Source of the DNA: Antitrichia curtipendula
Taxonomy: Eukaryota > Streptophyta > Bryopsida > Hypnales > Leucodontaceae
DNA: 64,000 nucleotides
NCBI GenBank assembly: GCA_951230915.1
Contig: OX579636.1
Span: 23,805,567-23,869,566 of the forward strand
Reading direction: 5' to 3'
The notes beneath the pieces were generated by a model. It was not told the origin of the DNA and did not search any database. It was given only the letters and a program-made list of their open reading frames with translations. Both the position numbers and the translations under genes were made by a program. Shown here piece after piece: positions 1-12,846 of the stretch. Numbering within the stretch: the stretch's first letter is position 1; each line of letters begins with the position of its first letter.

Positions 1-206
1 AAATTACCAAATTTCTGCAATCTTCCTCATTTTCATCCCTGCTCCTATGAAAATATTGCCTTTGCCCTCTTTGTACTCCACATCATGTCTGTAGTGGCTT
101 ATTTGGTCGGTTATGGGTGGTCACACCTTGGGCACTTGCAGTAAAGGTTCCCGTCCTTAACTTGTGTCTAAAGAAAGAAAGAAATAATAAAGAAATAAAT
201 CGTCAT
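1..206 (+). repeat. 3' end of a retroposon-like repeat
   Basis: Positions 1-115 are similar to 14838-14960 (shared landmarks: GCTTATTTG and GGTTATGGGT), so this is a dispersed repeat. The segment then runs through TGCAGTAAAGG (137-147) to TTGTGTCTAAAGAAAGAAAG and an A-rich tail. A closely similar tail, TGCAGTAAAGG followed by TTGTGTTAAAAGAAAA, ends the retroposed insert at 12865-13282. The element is cut by the window edge. Confidence 0.5.
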
Positions 207-2184
207 AAATAAGATCACATGATTAAGCTTAGTTAGTGTACTGCACTGCAGGTAGCATCCCAGGCCCTGGCAAGTGTGACCAGTGAGAAGCTTCCTCATT
301 TATCCCCTTCCTCAGCCCTTCCATGGCATTGTGCCTCTGTCTCTGTGCGCTACCAGGGTGGTTGCATGGCCACTTGGTCAGGTCGAAAAATTCATTTAAT
401 AAGTTATGAGCTGCAGGAACCCTCCCTCCCACTCACCAGTCCGTTTTTCTTTCACCAGCCAACCTCTGCAACTTGCAGTGCCTGATGGGCGATGAGAGGC
501 CAGGTGTACCTTCCCATCGGCCCATTTTTTCTTTCATTCTGGAGACAAAGTAAATGTTGGTATCGATGGAATCGAAAGCCCGGAAAACGATGGACTTGGA
601 TCCTACTAAAACTCTGTCATTTGCGTGTGTACTGAACTGAACTTATACTCCAGATTGCGACGAATTCAAGAGCAACATCCATCAAAACTTACACAGGAAC
701 ATATTCAGAATTTGACTGAATGCAACGCACTTCACTGCGACTTGTCACTTGTACACAATAGAATAGGAATGGAGACAGTCTTTGTAACATAACTTACCGT
801 TGAATTCCACTGTCAGTTGGTTAAGTTAATGTGATTTGAGTTAAGTTGGAGATGGTTGCTTCTTAGGTCTGAATGACAAACCTCTCCCATCTTGATGAAC
901 TTAACTTATTAAGCTTAATGGTGGAGTTAGCTGTTAAAATCTAGCTACGGTGTTAAAATCAGTATTCTGCAGCTAGGAAGAAGAAGAAGGGGATAAGAAA
1001 AAGCAGGGCTGGACTGACAGAAACCACTGAAATTGTCAACAAAAGTTATCAGGCCTCCATGACGGCGGAAGCGAGCGTTGCAGGAGTGTTGTGTAAGGAG
1101 CTGCTTTGTGAACATGGGAATCCTCCTGCAAAAGCCACAGTTGGGGTCACAGATGATCTGCATAATTTGGCCATCTGGGGCATCCATCACTTCTTGATGA
1201 AAGGTTAAGGCAATGAATTAAGTTTCTGTACTTAGGAAGCATCCCAAAATTTCAGATGTCAGGGGGCAGAAACCATATTAGGCCTTCAATGCTCAATTGA
1301 TCACATTTGGTTTGGGGTCTTTGCTTTGGGTCCGTAGCTATCTTCAAATCAAAACACTCCATTTCTTTGGGCTCCAACCCAAAGCTTTGGGGTGTAAACA
1401 GGCCCTAAGGTAGATCACCCATTTCCAATCAGTTAAATGCTTTAGCCTATTTGTAGCATCTAAAATTTTGGAAGGTTGAGGAAAAAAATTCCATGTGTAG
1501 AAAAATACATTTGAGATGAATTTCATATTTTTCACAACCTTGTTCTAAAAATAAAAATATCATGAATTTTGTACTTTAAAGATTTTGTATGTCTTGAAAT
1601 CGTTGTATAGGTTATCCTATTTCCACCAACTTGTGGCTCAAGAATGTTTTATTATTGAAATTGATCCATTTTCAAAATATCACCCATAATGTTTCCAAAT
1701 ACAAATTTTTTTTACCTTAGCTCAACCCTACATGTCAACCTACAAAGTTGCAGTCTACTTTCCCACTAAAGTTCATGATAACTAATCAATAGTATTGTAT
1801 CAACTATCACAGCAATGCACCATCCTATGATGCGAGAATGGGAAGATGGTTGGGAATGGGTGATCTCACTTATACTAGACAATTTCATACAATCCAAATA
1901 CTAGTGTGATTCTACTTTCAACTTTCATTCTATATTCATCCATCTTATCCAAATTACATCCACTTCATATACTTTCATCTAAATTTCATCCAAAAGATCA
2001 AACTATTAAATCATATTAATCCGTAATTCACTAAATTAGTATGGGTTTCAAATCCTTTCACTTGTTTGAATTAGCTTAAATAGTTGTAATTGACCCTAAT
2101 CCTATTGTAAATATCTTATTTGGCTTTTTATTTTTTATTTTTGGTGTGCATTTTGGTGTGATTTCATTTTATGATGTGAGGTTG
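207..2184. other. Intergenic stretch with no recognisable gene
   Basis: Open frames here (for example 276-485 plus, 945-1190 minus) have no recognisable domain and no spliced continuation. The first 350 bases are somewhat richer in G and C than the rest. Confidence 0.5.
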
Positions 2185-3800
2185 ATTGTTAGTTGGAGTT
2201 CTAATTTGGTGTTTTTGAATGTTTATTAACCAATTTGAGGGTTACGTTCGATGTCTAGTTTCCAGTTGGAGTTGCCAAGCAATAGGTGTTAGGAAACAAT
2301 GTGGTGTGGTTGCCAAGTTGGAGAATTGGCAATGTGAGTGGTCCAAGTTGGAAGTCGCAAGCGGTTAGTAGAAGCAATTCCAACTTGGTAGTTTTCATTG
2401 CGGTTAGAGTTTGTGTGCCAAGTTGATTTGTGGTAACCACCTGGTTTGTGTTTCCTATTTGGCTTGGTTGTCGTTCATTTGTCGTCACCCACTGTTGATG
2501 AGAGTTCCAGTTGGAGTCCCAACCAAATAGTGTTGTGTATTTTCATTTTGTGCATGTTTGTGTGTTAATGAATGGATGGTGTGTGTCTATTTTTAAATAA
2601 TGTGTTGAGTGAGCTAATGGATTGTGCTGAGTGATATCAGTGTATGGTGGTGCGGAAGAATGAAGTTCAAACTATGATCCTAGTTGGAGAAGTATTGTTG
2701 AGATGCAACAAGAGTTTGAAGTGTTGGATAGTAGTCCGATGTTGTGCAAATTGATGTTTTGATTGATAAAGATATTTGTGACCAAATGGAAGAAGTGGTG
2801 CGGAAGGATGGAGATTTGATCGAGTTCTAATTTACAATTTGGAGTGTAATCCTAGTTGAAAATTAGGTGTTAAATAAATAAAAATGATTGTACGTTAATG
2901 TGGGAAATGTGTGATTCCAAATTGGAGATGACAATAAGGATAGGCCATTTGAGCGATTAAGTGTTGGAATGTATCCGATTGGATTTTTTTTTTAAACATA
3001 AAAGATTATAAATGGTGATTTATTCACCAATACGAGTTAATGTGAAATATCTTAAAGTTAAATTGAGTATGTAGATGTAAAGTCTGTAAACCAAATTGGA
3101 GTTTATTATCTGAGTCTGTTGTTTTGATATTTAAATTCAAGTTAGTCTGTTCTATGCTGGTAAGTTGAAAATTATTTAGTGACAATACAATTTGGTTTAT
3201 GTGTGTATGATTGATATCATAAATGTTGTCAAATTGGTATGAAGTCATGAGTTATAGACCTTGGATGTTGTTGTAGTGTTATGGGTAATTTGTCTAAGTT
3301 GGTCCATGAGTTTGTATGCATTATAGTTGAAGCCTATGTATTATGGATCAAGTGGGAAGATTGAGTATGTTTCATGCATGATGTCATGAGTGAAGTCCAA
3401 ATTGGAGTTAATAAAGTCTAAATGTTATCCTATTTTGGATCCTGAGTTGTATCTGTAAGACATTGAGTGATATAAACCCAAATTGGAGAGTCTCTAAGTG
3501 GTTGTAAGGAGTTGATTTATCCAAGTTGGGAAGGAAGTATGAGAAAGAATGGATGACCTTAAGAGTGAAAATGTTGATTCCAAATTGGTAAGTAAAAAGT
3601 GTCAATGCTGTTGTAATAAAAAAATTGTAAAGCCAAATTGTGAGTTTAAAGTTGTGAAGATCAAATTGGTGAAAGATGATCATGTTGTGTCCAAGCAAGG
3701 AGACAAACATAAAAGTTGACAAGTGACTAGCCGCTTTGGAAGTTCAAGGGCCTTTTGTCGGTGCTAAGTTGTGTCTGTTTCCAAATTGGAATAAAGACTA
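2185..3800. repeat. Island of CCAARTTGGAG-like words
   Basis: A near-palindromic word of about 11 bases recurs roughly 20 times. Examples: TCCAGTTGGAG at 2261 and 2506; CCAAGTTGGAG at about 2312; TCCAAGTTGGAAG at 2342; TCCAAATTGGAG at 2915 and 3395; ACCAAATTGGAG at 3090; TCCAAATTGGTAAG at 3579; TCCAAATTGGAATAAAG at about 3781. Spacing is irregular (about 30 to 175 bases) and the DNA between words is unrelated, so this is not an ordinary satellite. No coding frame of note. Confidence 0.6.
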
Positions 3801-5315
3801 AAACTGCAAGAGGAAAAGAACCTAAGACATGAAAAACAATTTGGGAGAGTAACTCACCTCTGTGGCCATTAAGTGTGGAGAGCTCAAATCTTAGTAATTA
3901 GCATTATCTTGTGAGGTTTACACATGTTTTTGGAATGAAGGAACATATTTTTTCTTTTTCTTTAGGTTGCAATGGCCTACTAGATATTTATTTTAGAAAC
4001 AAATCCTATTTAATTGACCTCCCTGGAACGAACTTAGTCTAAGCCTGGATAATTCCTAATTAGTTCCAACTTCTTCTACACCTATTTTTTTGGTCCATTC
4101 AAGAGCTTTTGTACTCTTTACAACTTTACAAGAATATAACTAGATCAAGGTATGTGGGCTTCAAATTTTGTTTACGATACTCCACGCTAAATTACAAATT
4201 TATCCCTTAATCCCTAAATGATTTCACATGGTCAAACTTTGTTTTTGAGCTCCATTTGGCCTTTTAAATCATATTTGAGTTTGAATGTAATTGTTTTGTT
4301 GCATGAAACTATGTAATAATCATCAATATAGAAAATTTCTAATCATTTTGTATTAAATTTTAAAAAATTATACTTTTGAAGCTGATATGTAGAATTTTCT
4401 TGGAAAATATAATGAAATCAGTTCAATTAAATTTCTCTAAGAATTATAAATAGACATGACAAATAGTGATTATTTTATTTTATTTTTAATTATTTATTAT
4501 TAACCATTGTACCCCCTTGATAATGAATTTTATTCAAATCACACCATCAAGCTAAATGTAGACTTATATAATTATATTATATAATTGTAGGAACTTTTTC
4601 AAATGCTGATTTTTAAAAGAGTTTTTGGAGTAAAAATCAAATTATTGTTATTTTTTTAAAGTGTAACTTGTCCATAAAAATTTATCAATTAGAATATATA
4701 TTCAAATTATTTGGAATTTTGACCCAAAATAAATTTTATAATGTGAAACAAAATTTCATAATTTAAACTTGAAAATAATTTATAAATAAAAAATTACAAA
4801 CAAAGCATATGGAGCTTTCAATTACAATTATAGCTCTTTGAATTTTTGGATTTTTTCAAAGTTTTGAAATGGAATTGAGAGAAAACATTTTGGGTTTCAT
4901 TTTTAAAGTTTAAATCAAACCCCCAAATGGATAAACTTAAAAGTTACAATCAAGTTTGACCAAAATGCATTCGCTTCTTGACCTTTAAAGGAGTAATGGT
5001 GAAGAAAATAGACAAAGTGAGTATTAATCAACATGTTTGTCATTCTAAGATGAATTTTTGAAAAAGAGTTTTGGGGTGATTGCAAGAAGGGCTTGTACAA
5101 ATTTTGTCAGAGGTCCTTTGAGGTTATGTTCTTTGGCCATAACCTTTGCTATATAACTCCAATAGACTCAAAATTCATAAACAAGATACTTATGCCTATT
5201 TTACATATTCTATCATTTTTTAGTATCTTTTCATAAAATACTATTTTTAAATAACCTTCAGTTAGGTGCAATTTTACCATTTGAAAAATTTTAATACAAT
5301 TTTCAAACATGAGAT
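3801..5315. other. AT-rich intergenic stretch, nothing recognised
   Basis: Very AT-rich with long A and T runs. No open frame with a recognisable domain, no clear terminal repeat. Confidence 0.5.
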
Positions 5316-5760
5316 TTAACCCCTAAAGGATCAAACACCTTTTTTTTTGGCAACATAGCTATGTTGGGTAGCTCAGTACAAGCAGAGTTTTTTATTTTTT
5401 CTCTTTGAAAATTTCACACCACATGTGCCCAAAGAGTAGCTTTAAGGTCCACCAATTTGTCATAACTTTTGACTACATGATTAAAAAGTTATTGCATGAT
5501 ATGTAGTTTTTGTTACTCGACAAGCAACTAGGGCAGCTCAAAATACTTCTTTAAAAATAAAATTTATTTTAAAAGAAGTTTTTTGAGCTGTGAGAACCAA
5601 CATCATTTGCATGTTTGTCAAACTATTGGTATTTTTAATTCTATAAATGTCAATTTCCTTCGATTTTTGTTTACAACAATATGAAATGATGTATACCAAC
5701 ATGCCAAGGCACAAAAAGTTTTTTTCATAGTTGTAAGAAAAAATCAGCAAAAGATAAAGT
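5316..5760 (+). mobile_element. TTAA-bounded MITE-like element, left end
   Basis: TTAA at 5316-5319 is followed by CCCCTAAAGGATCAAA, then GGCAACATAGC and, further in, CATAACTTTTGACTA and GGGCAGCTCA. These landmarks match, in order, the elements at 15940-16873 and 41724. The matching right end (CCTTTAGGGG then TTAA) was not found, so the boundary at 5760 is approximate. Confidence 0.6.
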
Positions 5761-5904
5761 AATTCCAGATTATGTTGAACAAAACCGAGTTTTAGACATG
5801 TCTAACTTTGAAATTGATTTTCTTTCAAATCACAACTCATTTTTTCTTCAAACTTCCATGGTAACGTGTAGCATGTCGCGCACTACAACGTTTGTATATC
5901 TACT

Positions 5905-6739
5905 TTTTGGACTTTATTCATTGACGCTTATGGTATGGTTGTTTGAATGAAAACATTTCAACTTTGTACTCACTTTCGTTCATCACTGTATCTCTGAACG
6001 AAAAACTGATGTTCTCTCATACTTCTTGGGTATCAAACTGAAAATTGCGGCATCAATTATAGAGACGGTTCCCTTCCCTTCCCTTCCGTTGGAGCTGTGG
6101 AATGTGGAGCAACCCGCAGCTGCCCCCCCAACCAAGAATGATATGACTCAGTCTGAGCAACAATCAACAATAGCTTTTGTGAAGAAGTCAGGAACAATTC
6201 CCCACCAACAGGTGAACCCAGAAATGACTTATTGGGTAGCCTAGCATCCTAGAAGCCTACTGTAACTTCCTCTTAGCCTGGATCTGAGAGCAGGGTAAGA
6301 AGCCCAGGGTTTTCTTTTCGAGTGAATTTTCGCTCAAAAGTGACACAAAATTTATTACAAGGAATCGCAAAATGCTACCAAATCTCGGGATGGTATTGCT
6401 CTATTTTGGATGAATGTGCACTTTGCAGGGATGATCAAATATTTGTTCATCCATATATTGTAAGTTTCATCCATTTTTGTGGATGTAAATAGCTTCATCA
6501 CTCCACTGATGATTGCTTTTTCTACACTACCTACAATAAATGAAAAACACACACTAGATAAAATCGTTAATTTTTATTTATTTTTCCTCTTGCTCCAAAA
6601 TTTTGATTGAGGCCACCAATTTTGTTGAATTTTGCATTAAATATATTTTTATTACAGTGATAGATAAAATTGAGTACAAAGTTGAAACGTTTTCATTCAA
6701 ATAACCATACCATAAAGCATCAATGGACAAAGTCCAAAA
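5905..6739. mobile_element. Fold-back element with ~87-bp terminal inverted repeats
   Basis: The left arm (about 5905-5991) and right arm (about 6652-6739) are inverted copies. Shared blocks, read left to right in the left arm, include TTTTGGACTTT, TATGGTATGGTT, TTTGAATGAAAAC and TTTCAACTTTGTACTCA. The interior of about 660 bases holds an unrecognised open frame (6026-6244) and no transposase. Long inverted ends suggest a Mutator-like or fold-back non-autonomous element. No target duplication could be fixed, because the right flank is a simple repeat. Confidence 0.75.
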
Positions 6740-6813
6740 TAAAAAAATAAAATAAAAAAAATAAAAAAATAAAAAAATAAAAATAAAAAAATAAAAAATA
6801 AATATATATATAT
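6737..6813. repeat. A-rich simple repeat (AAAAAAT)n then short TA run
   Basis: Runs of A broken by single T, ending in a short (TA)n. It directly abuts the right arm of the fold-back element. Confidence 0.85.
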
Positions 6814-9671
6814 AGTTAATTCTAAAAAATAAAATTTAAATTGTATTCATTTAAGGGATGGTAGTTGCCTAATATTACAATAAGGTTTGTACACCTAAAA
6901 TTCATCATTGATTCCTATTGTGAAAACATTTAAATTCTTGTGGGATCTAGTTGGATCTTACGAGTGAAAGGTGGATTCAAGATTCGTTAGAATGCATTTT
7001 TTAGACACCAAATGAATAAGTTATTAATTTTTTTAAATGCTAAAAGTATAGATTTACCCAAGATCAAACATAGACTTTCATAAGTCTCGTGAATAGAAGC
7101 TACATATCGTAGACAAGAATATGAAGGGGTCAATTTTAGAAACAGGTCACAATTAGAGTATCCTTAGTTGGAGGCCCTATAATTGGGATTGTACATGTAT
7201 AACGCGAGCTTCTTGACAAGTTGACAAGAGTGATCTTAAGGTGTCACTCCTCAACCAATGGACAATACTTCAAACCCTATTTTGACTAACATAGGTTCGT
7301 CAGAGTCGCTTCATTGATCTTGCACCACGAGAACAAAGTAGTTCCTTGTTCGTTTGTGTCCTCTACATCCAATTGTCACCACAGTGTTGTCTACTTGTTG
7401 CATACAAAGCTTCTTTACAAGCACAAGAAATACGCTAAAATTTGACACGCAAAGGTGTGTGAATGCCAAGTCCATGAAGGTGGAAGGTGTGTTAGCGGAT
7501 GCATTGGGCCTAGGTTTCCGCAAGGGACTGACAACCCACATAGTGTTCCCAAGCAAAATGGCCAGTGGCCAAACCGAGGATGCTCTTAAACTTACGTTAC
7601 GGTAGGTGCAGTTCCTTAGCTAGGGTTCATTTTATTTCATTTCCAATTATAAGAAGTGGCAGGGTGGGACGAGGGGTCAAGCAAACTGATGACAAGCGAG
7701 TCACTCCTCACTCCTCAGCTCAGTAACTTAATCAACAGGGGGATCAACAGCCATTCACAGACCTGATGAGAGGCTGCCTGAGCCCTCATTAAATTAGGTC
7801 TGGAAACCAGGTACACACATCATGTAATTTCAACAAACTTAGTGGTAGGGTTGTCAGTCACTTAACTTAGTCCACCATCATTCCATGCTTGGGAAACTGT
7901 TCATAACTTATTAGCTCCACACTCACCCTTGCCAGTTGCTCATAATTTGGTGGATTTCTTTCCCTCTTTTGCTGTGCTTATGAATGTCGGTCATGTTTCT
8001 GGTATTGGTTTTATTGTCTTTTTGTTTCTGTTTCTAGTTTTCTAACTTTTTTTTCCTTTAAGATACAACTGAACTAAAGATGATTCATTGCTCAAAAAAT
8101 AACTGTACTACCCTGCTCATCAAATCATAGAGTAATCATAGTGTTTAACGACCCAATCATATGATTGTAGATGTCCTATGGTTGATGGCACCGAGGGGTT
8201 TTAATTTCATTTTAGGGGTAGTGCAGTAAGCAAGAGAGCTTCATTGGAATCATGTATGCAAATGAAACATGTGGAATGTGAATGATAATCATTAATTAGT
8301 TCACATCCAGGTTTTGTTTTTTGGGGGTATTTTTTCATTTTCTATAAAGTGTCAAAGTGATATAAAATGTTATAGGGGTGCTTCAAATTTCAGCAGTCAC
8401 CTCCTTAATGGATAAAGAATATCACATTAGCACATATCACATGTCCATAATTTTGTTTTCATCTACAATCTAGAATTTCATCTAAGAATTTTTTTTAAAT
8501 TGAAGTATTCTAGCAAAAAAAATCTATTTGTTGTCTTGTTTAAGCTAAATTTTTTTCCTTGTACATTCTAGCACTATTTTGCCAAGAAAGAAAAATTACT
8601 CTACATGCACATGTAATCATCCAAAATGGAGTAATTTTTTTTGAAACAATATTGAAAGCTCCAAATATTTCAGTTTACAAATAATTTATCAAAAATACAA
8701 GATAAATAGTTTTGACTTAAATTTGTAGTGACTGGTTAAAACTATGACATTTTAGAATATATATATATACAAAATGTAATACAATTCTCATTTGGAGCTT
8801 TCAATATCTTCATTTAATTGTTATAAAACCAAAATGTGAGCAATTTCTACAAAATAAAAAGGTTAACATGAATAATATTTGAGCACATCATATATCTCAT
8901 ACCATCAAGACAATCATATCAAAATTAAAATTAAAGAATGCATTTTTATTATTTTTAATAGATTTTAACAGATTTTTGTTCATAAAATGAAATATAAGAA
9001 ACCTCAATTAAATCTTGAACTTCTAATCATACAAATGAAAAATCCCAAATTTTCACAACAATTTTTTCAAGACATCGTAACCCATGACAAGTGCAAATTT
9101 TTTTGTACAGGTTACATATGATTGCCTTCTTTGTTTTGATCAAAATGCAAAGACATTTTGTAATTGAGACTAGAGCTGTTTTTTGCATCTCATAAGTATT
9201 ATACATATATATAAATATCTGTTTTCGCTCACCAAATTGTCTTGACATTATTTGAAGTGTGACATTTTGGAAAAGACTTAATTAATGGACTCATAACAAG
9301 AACTCCCATCTTGGTAGACATAATAATGGGCCTTCAAAAATGGTTGGAAAGGGCAAATAAGACCCGTTCAAATACGAGTACAGGCAGCAGTTTCTCACTG
9401 CCCCGACCATTGTCAAATCAATCTGTTCTGTTTTTCGAATACTTTTCGTTGGCTGAGTGTCCTGCTTACAGTACTGAACCCTGATTAGATTTGACATTTC
9501 TCCTGTTATTTGAAATACCTGACAAATGTACTCCACTAATCATGGTTTGTAGGACTTCCAGTAGACTGTCAACTTTTTCATCAAAGGTCCTTCGGATACC
9601 CAAGGATAATCCGTGATCACCCATTTGTCTGCTATTGCTGTGGCACCTGGTGTGAAAATTTTACTTCATAC
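6814..9671. other. Intergenic stretch with one short inverted repeat
   Basis: No gene recognised. The open frames at 7354-7605 (plus) and 7311-7556 (minus) overlap each other and lack known domains. One perfect 17-bp inverted repeat is present: TATTGAAAGCTCCAAAT at 8650-8666 and its complement at 8790-8806. Confidence 0.45.
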
Positions 9672-9912
9672 TTAACCCTTTAAGGATGTTGAACTCCAAA
9701 ACAGATGGCGTACGGTGTCTATATATCAAATTTATTTGATCCTCTCTGAAACACTCAAAAATTTCCCCAAAAATTCTCAATTGGACAAATAGTATGTCTG
9801 TGACTTGGTCTGAAATTTACAGCTTGAATGAGATTCATGTGCTACTCAATTTCCCCTTCTGTATACAACAAGGGAGAGCGTGTAGAAAACAACAACATCC
9901 TTAAGGGGTTAA
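9672..9912. mobile_element. Small TTAA-bounded MITE-like element (233 bp)
   Basis: TTAA at 9672-9675 and 9909-9912 flank a 233-bp element. The left end reads CCCTTTAAGGATGTTG and the right end, complemented, CCCCTTAAGGATGTTG. The interior is non-coding. Ends and TTAA target match the family at 13731, 15940 and 35848. Confidence 0.78.
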
Positions 9913-11368
9913 GTTACAATCCTATGGAAAATATGAACCTTGTGAGGAAAATCAAGATTTTAGAATAAGTTATAGTAGTCAATCCATTTCCTATCAGTCA
10001 CCTATTTTTGTATGTTAGGCTACTATGTTTCACAAACCTACAATCACAAAAATGAAGTGCAAAATTCTCACACTATGTATGTTCTCATTTTGTGACTATT
10101 TATTTTTGAATTTTTTTCCAAAGATGGAGTCACGTGTCATCTAAAAGACATTAAATTTTCAAACATTTTATGAAAAGTTAAAAAATTTGTGATTTTATTT
10201 AAGGAAAAGGCGAAGAAAATTTATATAAAATAAAAAATTAATTCAAAAAATATGAATTTTTTTCTATGGGTGTATATTCATTTTACAAAATTTGCATATG
10301 TGACATCCCAACATTGAAATTCTCTTTGATGTGAATTTTGAATTTTTTTTAGATTTTTTTATAAGGAACAATGTGCATTTAAATGTTTCCTATATATCTC
10401 CACAATCAAATTCTGAAAGTTCATCACCAATTATTTTCAACAAATTTTGATATAAAACCATGAATGTTGAATTTGAAAATTCACCAAGAATGCACACGTG
10501 TTTTTTTTAACTGAATTTTGGAATACTTGTTAGAGATTGTGTAAGAATGTAATAAGAATTGTGCATGTCAATAAATACTAACTACTGTATATTCCACATT
10601 ACAAATAGTCTCGTTCTATCTAAATTTGAGGCCACCGCCACCTACTTTGGGAAATTGCAGCCGAGCTCAATCTCTTTCATTTGTCCTCCGAAAATAAAGA
10701 AATTCACCAGAAGTCGGCCCTTAACCTACTGTACATGGGTTGCCAGACCCACGAGAAAGAATGATTATTAATTATAAGGTCAGTCAGAAATGGCTTTGGA
10801 GGGAGTCTAAAAACATCAGCATTGCGGATGGCATATCTTCTCACACCATTGAAGTTTCAGACTCAGGGAGTCTCGAGTAATCCAGGGTTTGTTTTTTTCA
10901 TTTATTTTGGACAGTAAGCTACTTACATCCATGGAAATGGATTAAACTTGCAACATGTGTATGGAAATTCACTTATTTATCCAATCCAAGAGAGTGTACT
11001 GTTCATTAAAAGAAACAGAGCAAAAATTGGATAGCAATTCTGCAATTTCATCCACTGAAAAAAAAATAATATCTCACTAAAATATTCCCTGTGAAATCAC
11101 TTTTTGTATCACTTTTAGTAAAACTTGGGTTAAAAAAATTTCCCTGTCATAAACTTACACATGACCCCCTCAGTTTTGCACATGATCCCCAGCCAGGTTT
11201 CTTTTTGCAGCTTTCTCTTGTTCAGTACCTTTGGCAGACAAGTTTAGCAGCACTCGCAAGGCCTTGGCATCTTGACTTAACTTTTACATCCCCAGTCCTG
11301 CGAAATTGCAAGCCCACGGAGTTGTCCTTTTGTGATATCCAGTGGGTGGTCATGATCAGCTTGACCCC
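9913..11368. other. Intergenic stretch, nothing recognised
   Basis: AT-rich. The open frames at 10559-10771 and 11091-11372 (plus) have no recognised domain. Confidence 0.45.
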
Positions 11369-11420
11369 TTAACCCCGGAAGGATGATGAACAGGTTTTTT
11401 TTTTTGGACTTGTGTCCCCC
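11369..11420. mobile_element. Possible solo end of the TTAA-bounded family
   Basis: TTAA at 11369-11372 followed by CCCCGGAAGGATGATG resembles the family ends, but no partner end was found. Weak. Confidence 0.25.
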
Positions 11421-11520
11421 CTGCTGGCTTCATTAGAGAGGCCAGTTTTTGGAGGGACGAAGCCAGAGTGGTCAGATTTCTGACAGTCTGGCGAAATTTC
11501 GCCCAAAAAAAAAGTCCTGA

Positions 11521-11892
11521 TGATGAAGCCAAAAAGTGGTCAATAAATTATTTTCAAAAATTGTGTAGAAATGCACCTATTGGTCCAAAAAAATAGGATT
11601 TAGGGTTAGGGTTTTAGGTTTTACAATTTACAATTTAGGATGTAAACCTTAAACCCTCAACCCTATCCCTAAAAACCAAAGGACAATGAGGCCAAAAAGT
11701 GGCAAATGGATGATTTTCAAAAATCATGTAGAAATGAAGAATGCACCTATTGGTTCAAAAATTTGACCTTGGTGATAGATGTGGATTTTTCAAGGTTAAT
11801 CCCTAACCTTGTATGGATGTAGCCTCCTACAACCAAGGTAGTCACCTAAATACTTTGATTATTAGACCAATAGGTGCATTCTTTGTTTCTAC
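11521..11892. repeat. Direct plus inverted repeat cluster with telomere-like core
   Basis: Two direct units (11521-11590 and 11683-11760) share GAGGCCAAAAAGTGG-like sequence and end ATGCACCTATTGGT. An inverted copy of the last block (ACCAATAGGTGCATTCTT) lies at 11865-11884 and continues with a copy of the GTAGAAA block to 11892. Between the direct units, 11598-11621 reads TTTAGGGTTAGGGTTTTAGG, similar to the plant telomere repeat. Probably a degraded transposon with inverted ends. Confidence 0.55.
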
Positions 11893-12846
11893 AGTTAACA
11901 AAGAAGTCATTTGCTAAACTTGCTATGTTTGAAGCATCCTTATGGGATGAAAAGATATTTTATGTTCTTGTTGGTCAACCTTCACTAGTTTTCTATATTA
12001 AAACATACCTTACAAAAATTTGATATTTTTCTCATGTGGTAATGCATATCCAGAATTTAATCAATTTTCTTATAATAAAAAGCATTAAAAATGAAATGCA
12101 TATGATTATAAAACTTAATTATTTATAAAAAATAAAAAAATAATTAAAATAGTATGAAATTTTTAGCATATACTATTGCCTTCAATTTTAACAAATTTGG
12201 AAAGAAGGAATAAAAAATAGATTATTGGAACTACATTTTTTTGTTCAAGCTCCACAACATTTATAATCAAGAACTATGTGAAATTCAAATTTGCCCCTAA
12301 AACCATGCTTGGCAATTAAGTTCATCCTTCAAGGATTAATATTTGAAGATTTGGGGACAAAATCTAGATGTGCTTATAGTATGTGACTTTCTTAATTTTT
12401 TGGAAGCTTGCTCTAAAAACTGATGGTGAGCAATTGAGTGCAATGGAACTTTTTCCCGTGTAGGGAGATAGAAAATATTGTGATTGCAAAAATTTCAGAA
12501 TTTTATTTGCAAAACTAAAAATTTTGTGAATTTTGGGAGGGAAAAAGTATTGTGAACTAGTACCGGATGTCTAAAGTCATGCAATTCCATTCATAGGGGA
12601 GATGACTTCCTATTCATCCATACAAATTTCAAAATAATACATGCCATAACACATGGCATTTAGCAATTGTTCCTCACAGCCTTGCATATTGTACATGTCA
12701 TTAAACCAGCCTCCCAAATGAGATTCGCAAAAAAAAAATAGTACTACCCTATAAGTCATGGATCCATGTTTGATTGGTAATTGGTGGTCCAACTCTAGGT
12801 GTACCCAAAATTAATCCTAAGAATAGAAGTTGTTCTTTATAGGCAC
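11893..12846. other. AT-rich intergenic stretch, nothing recognised
   Basis: No recognisable gene or repeat structure. The minus-strand open frame 12610-12792 has no known domain. Confidence 0.45.

Noticed and set aside
2255..3722. Minus-strand open frames with recurring short peptide motifs (NFQLTS, HNFKL and similar)
   Set aside because: The peptide repeats are just translations of the reiterated CCAARTTGGAG word; there is no continuous frame.
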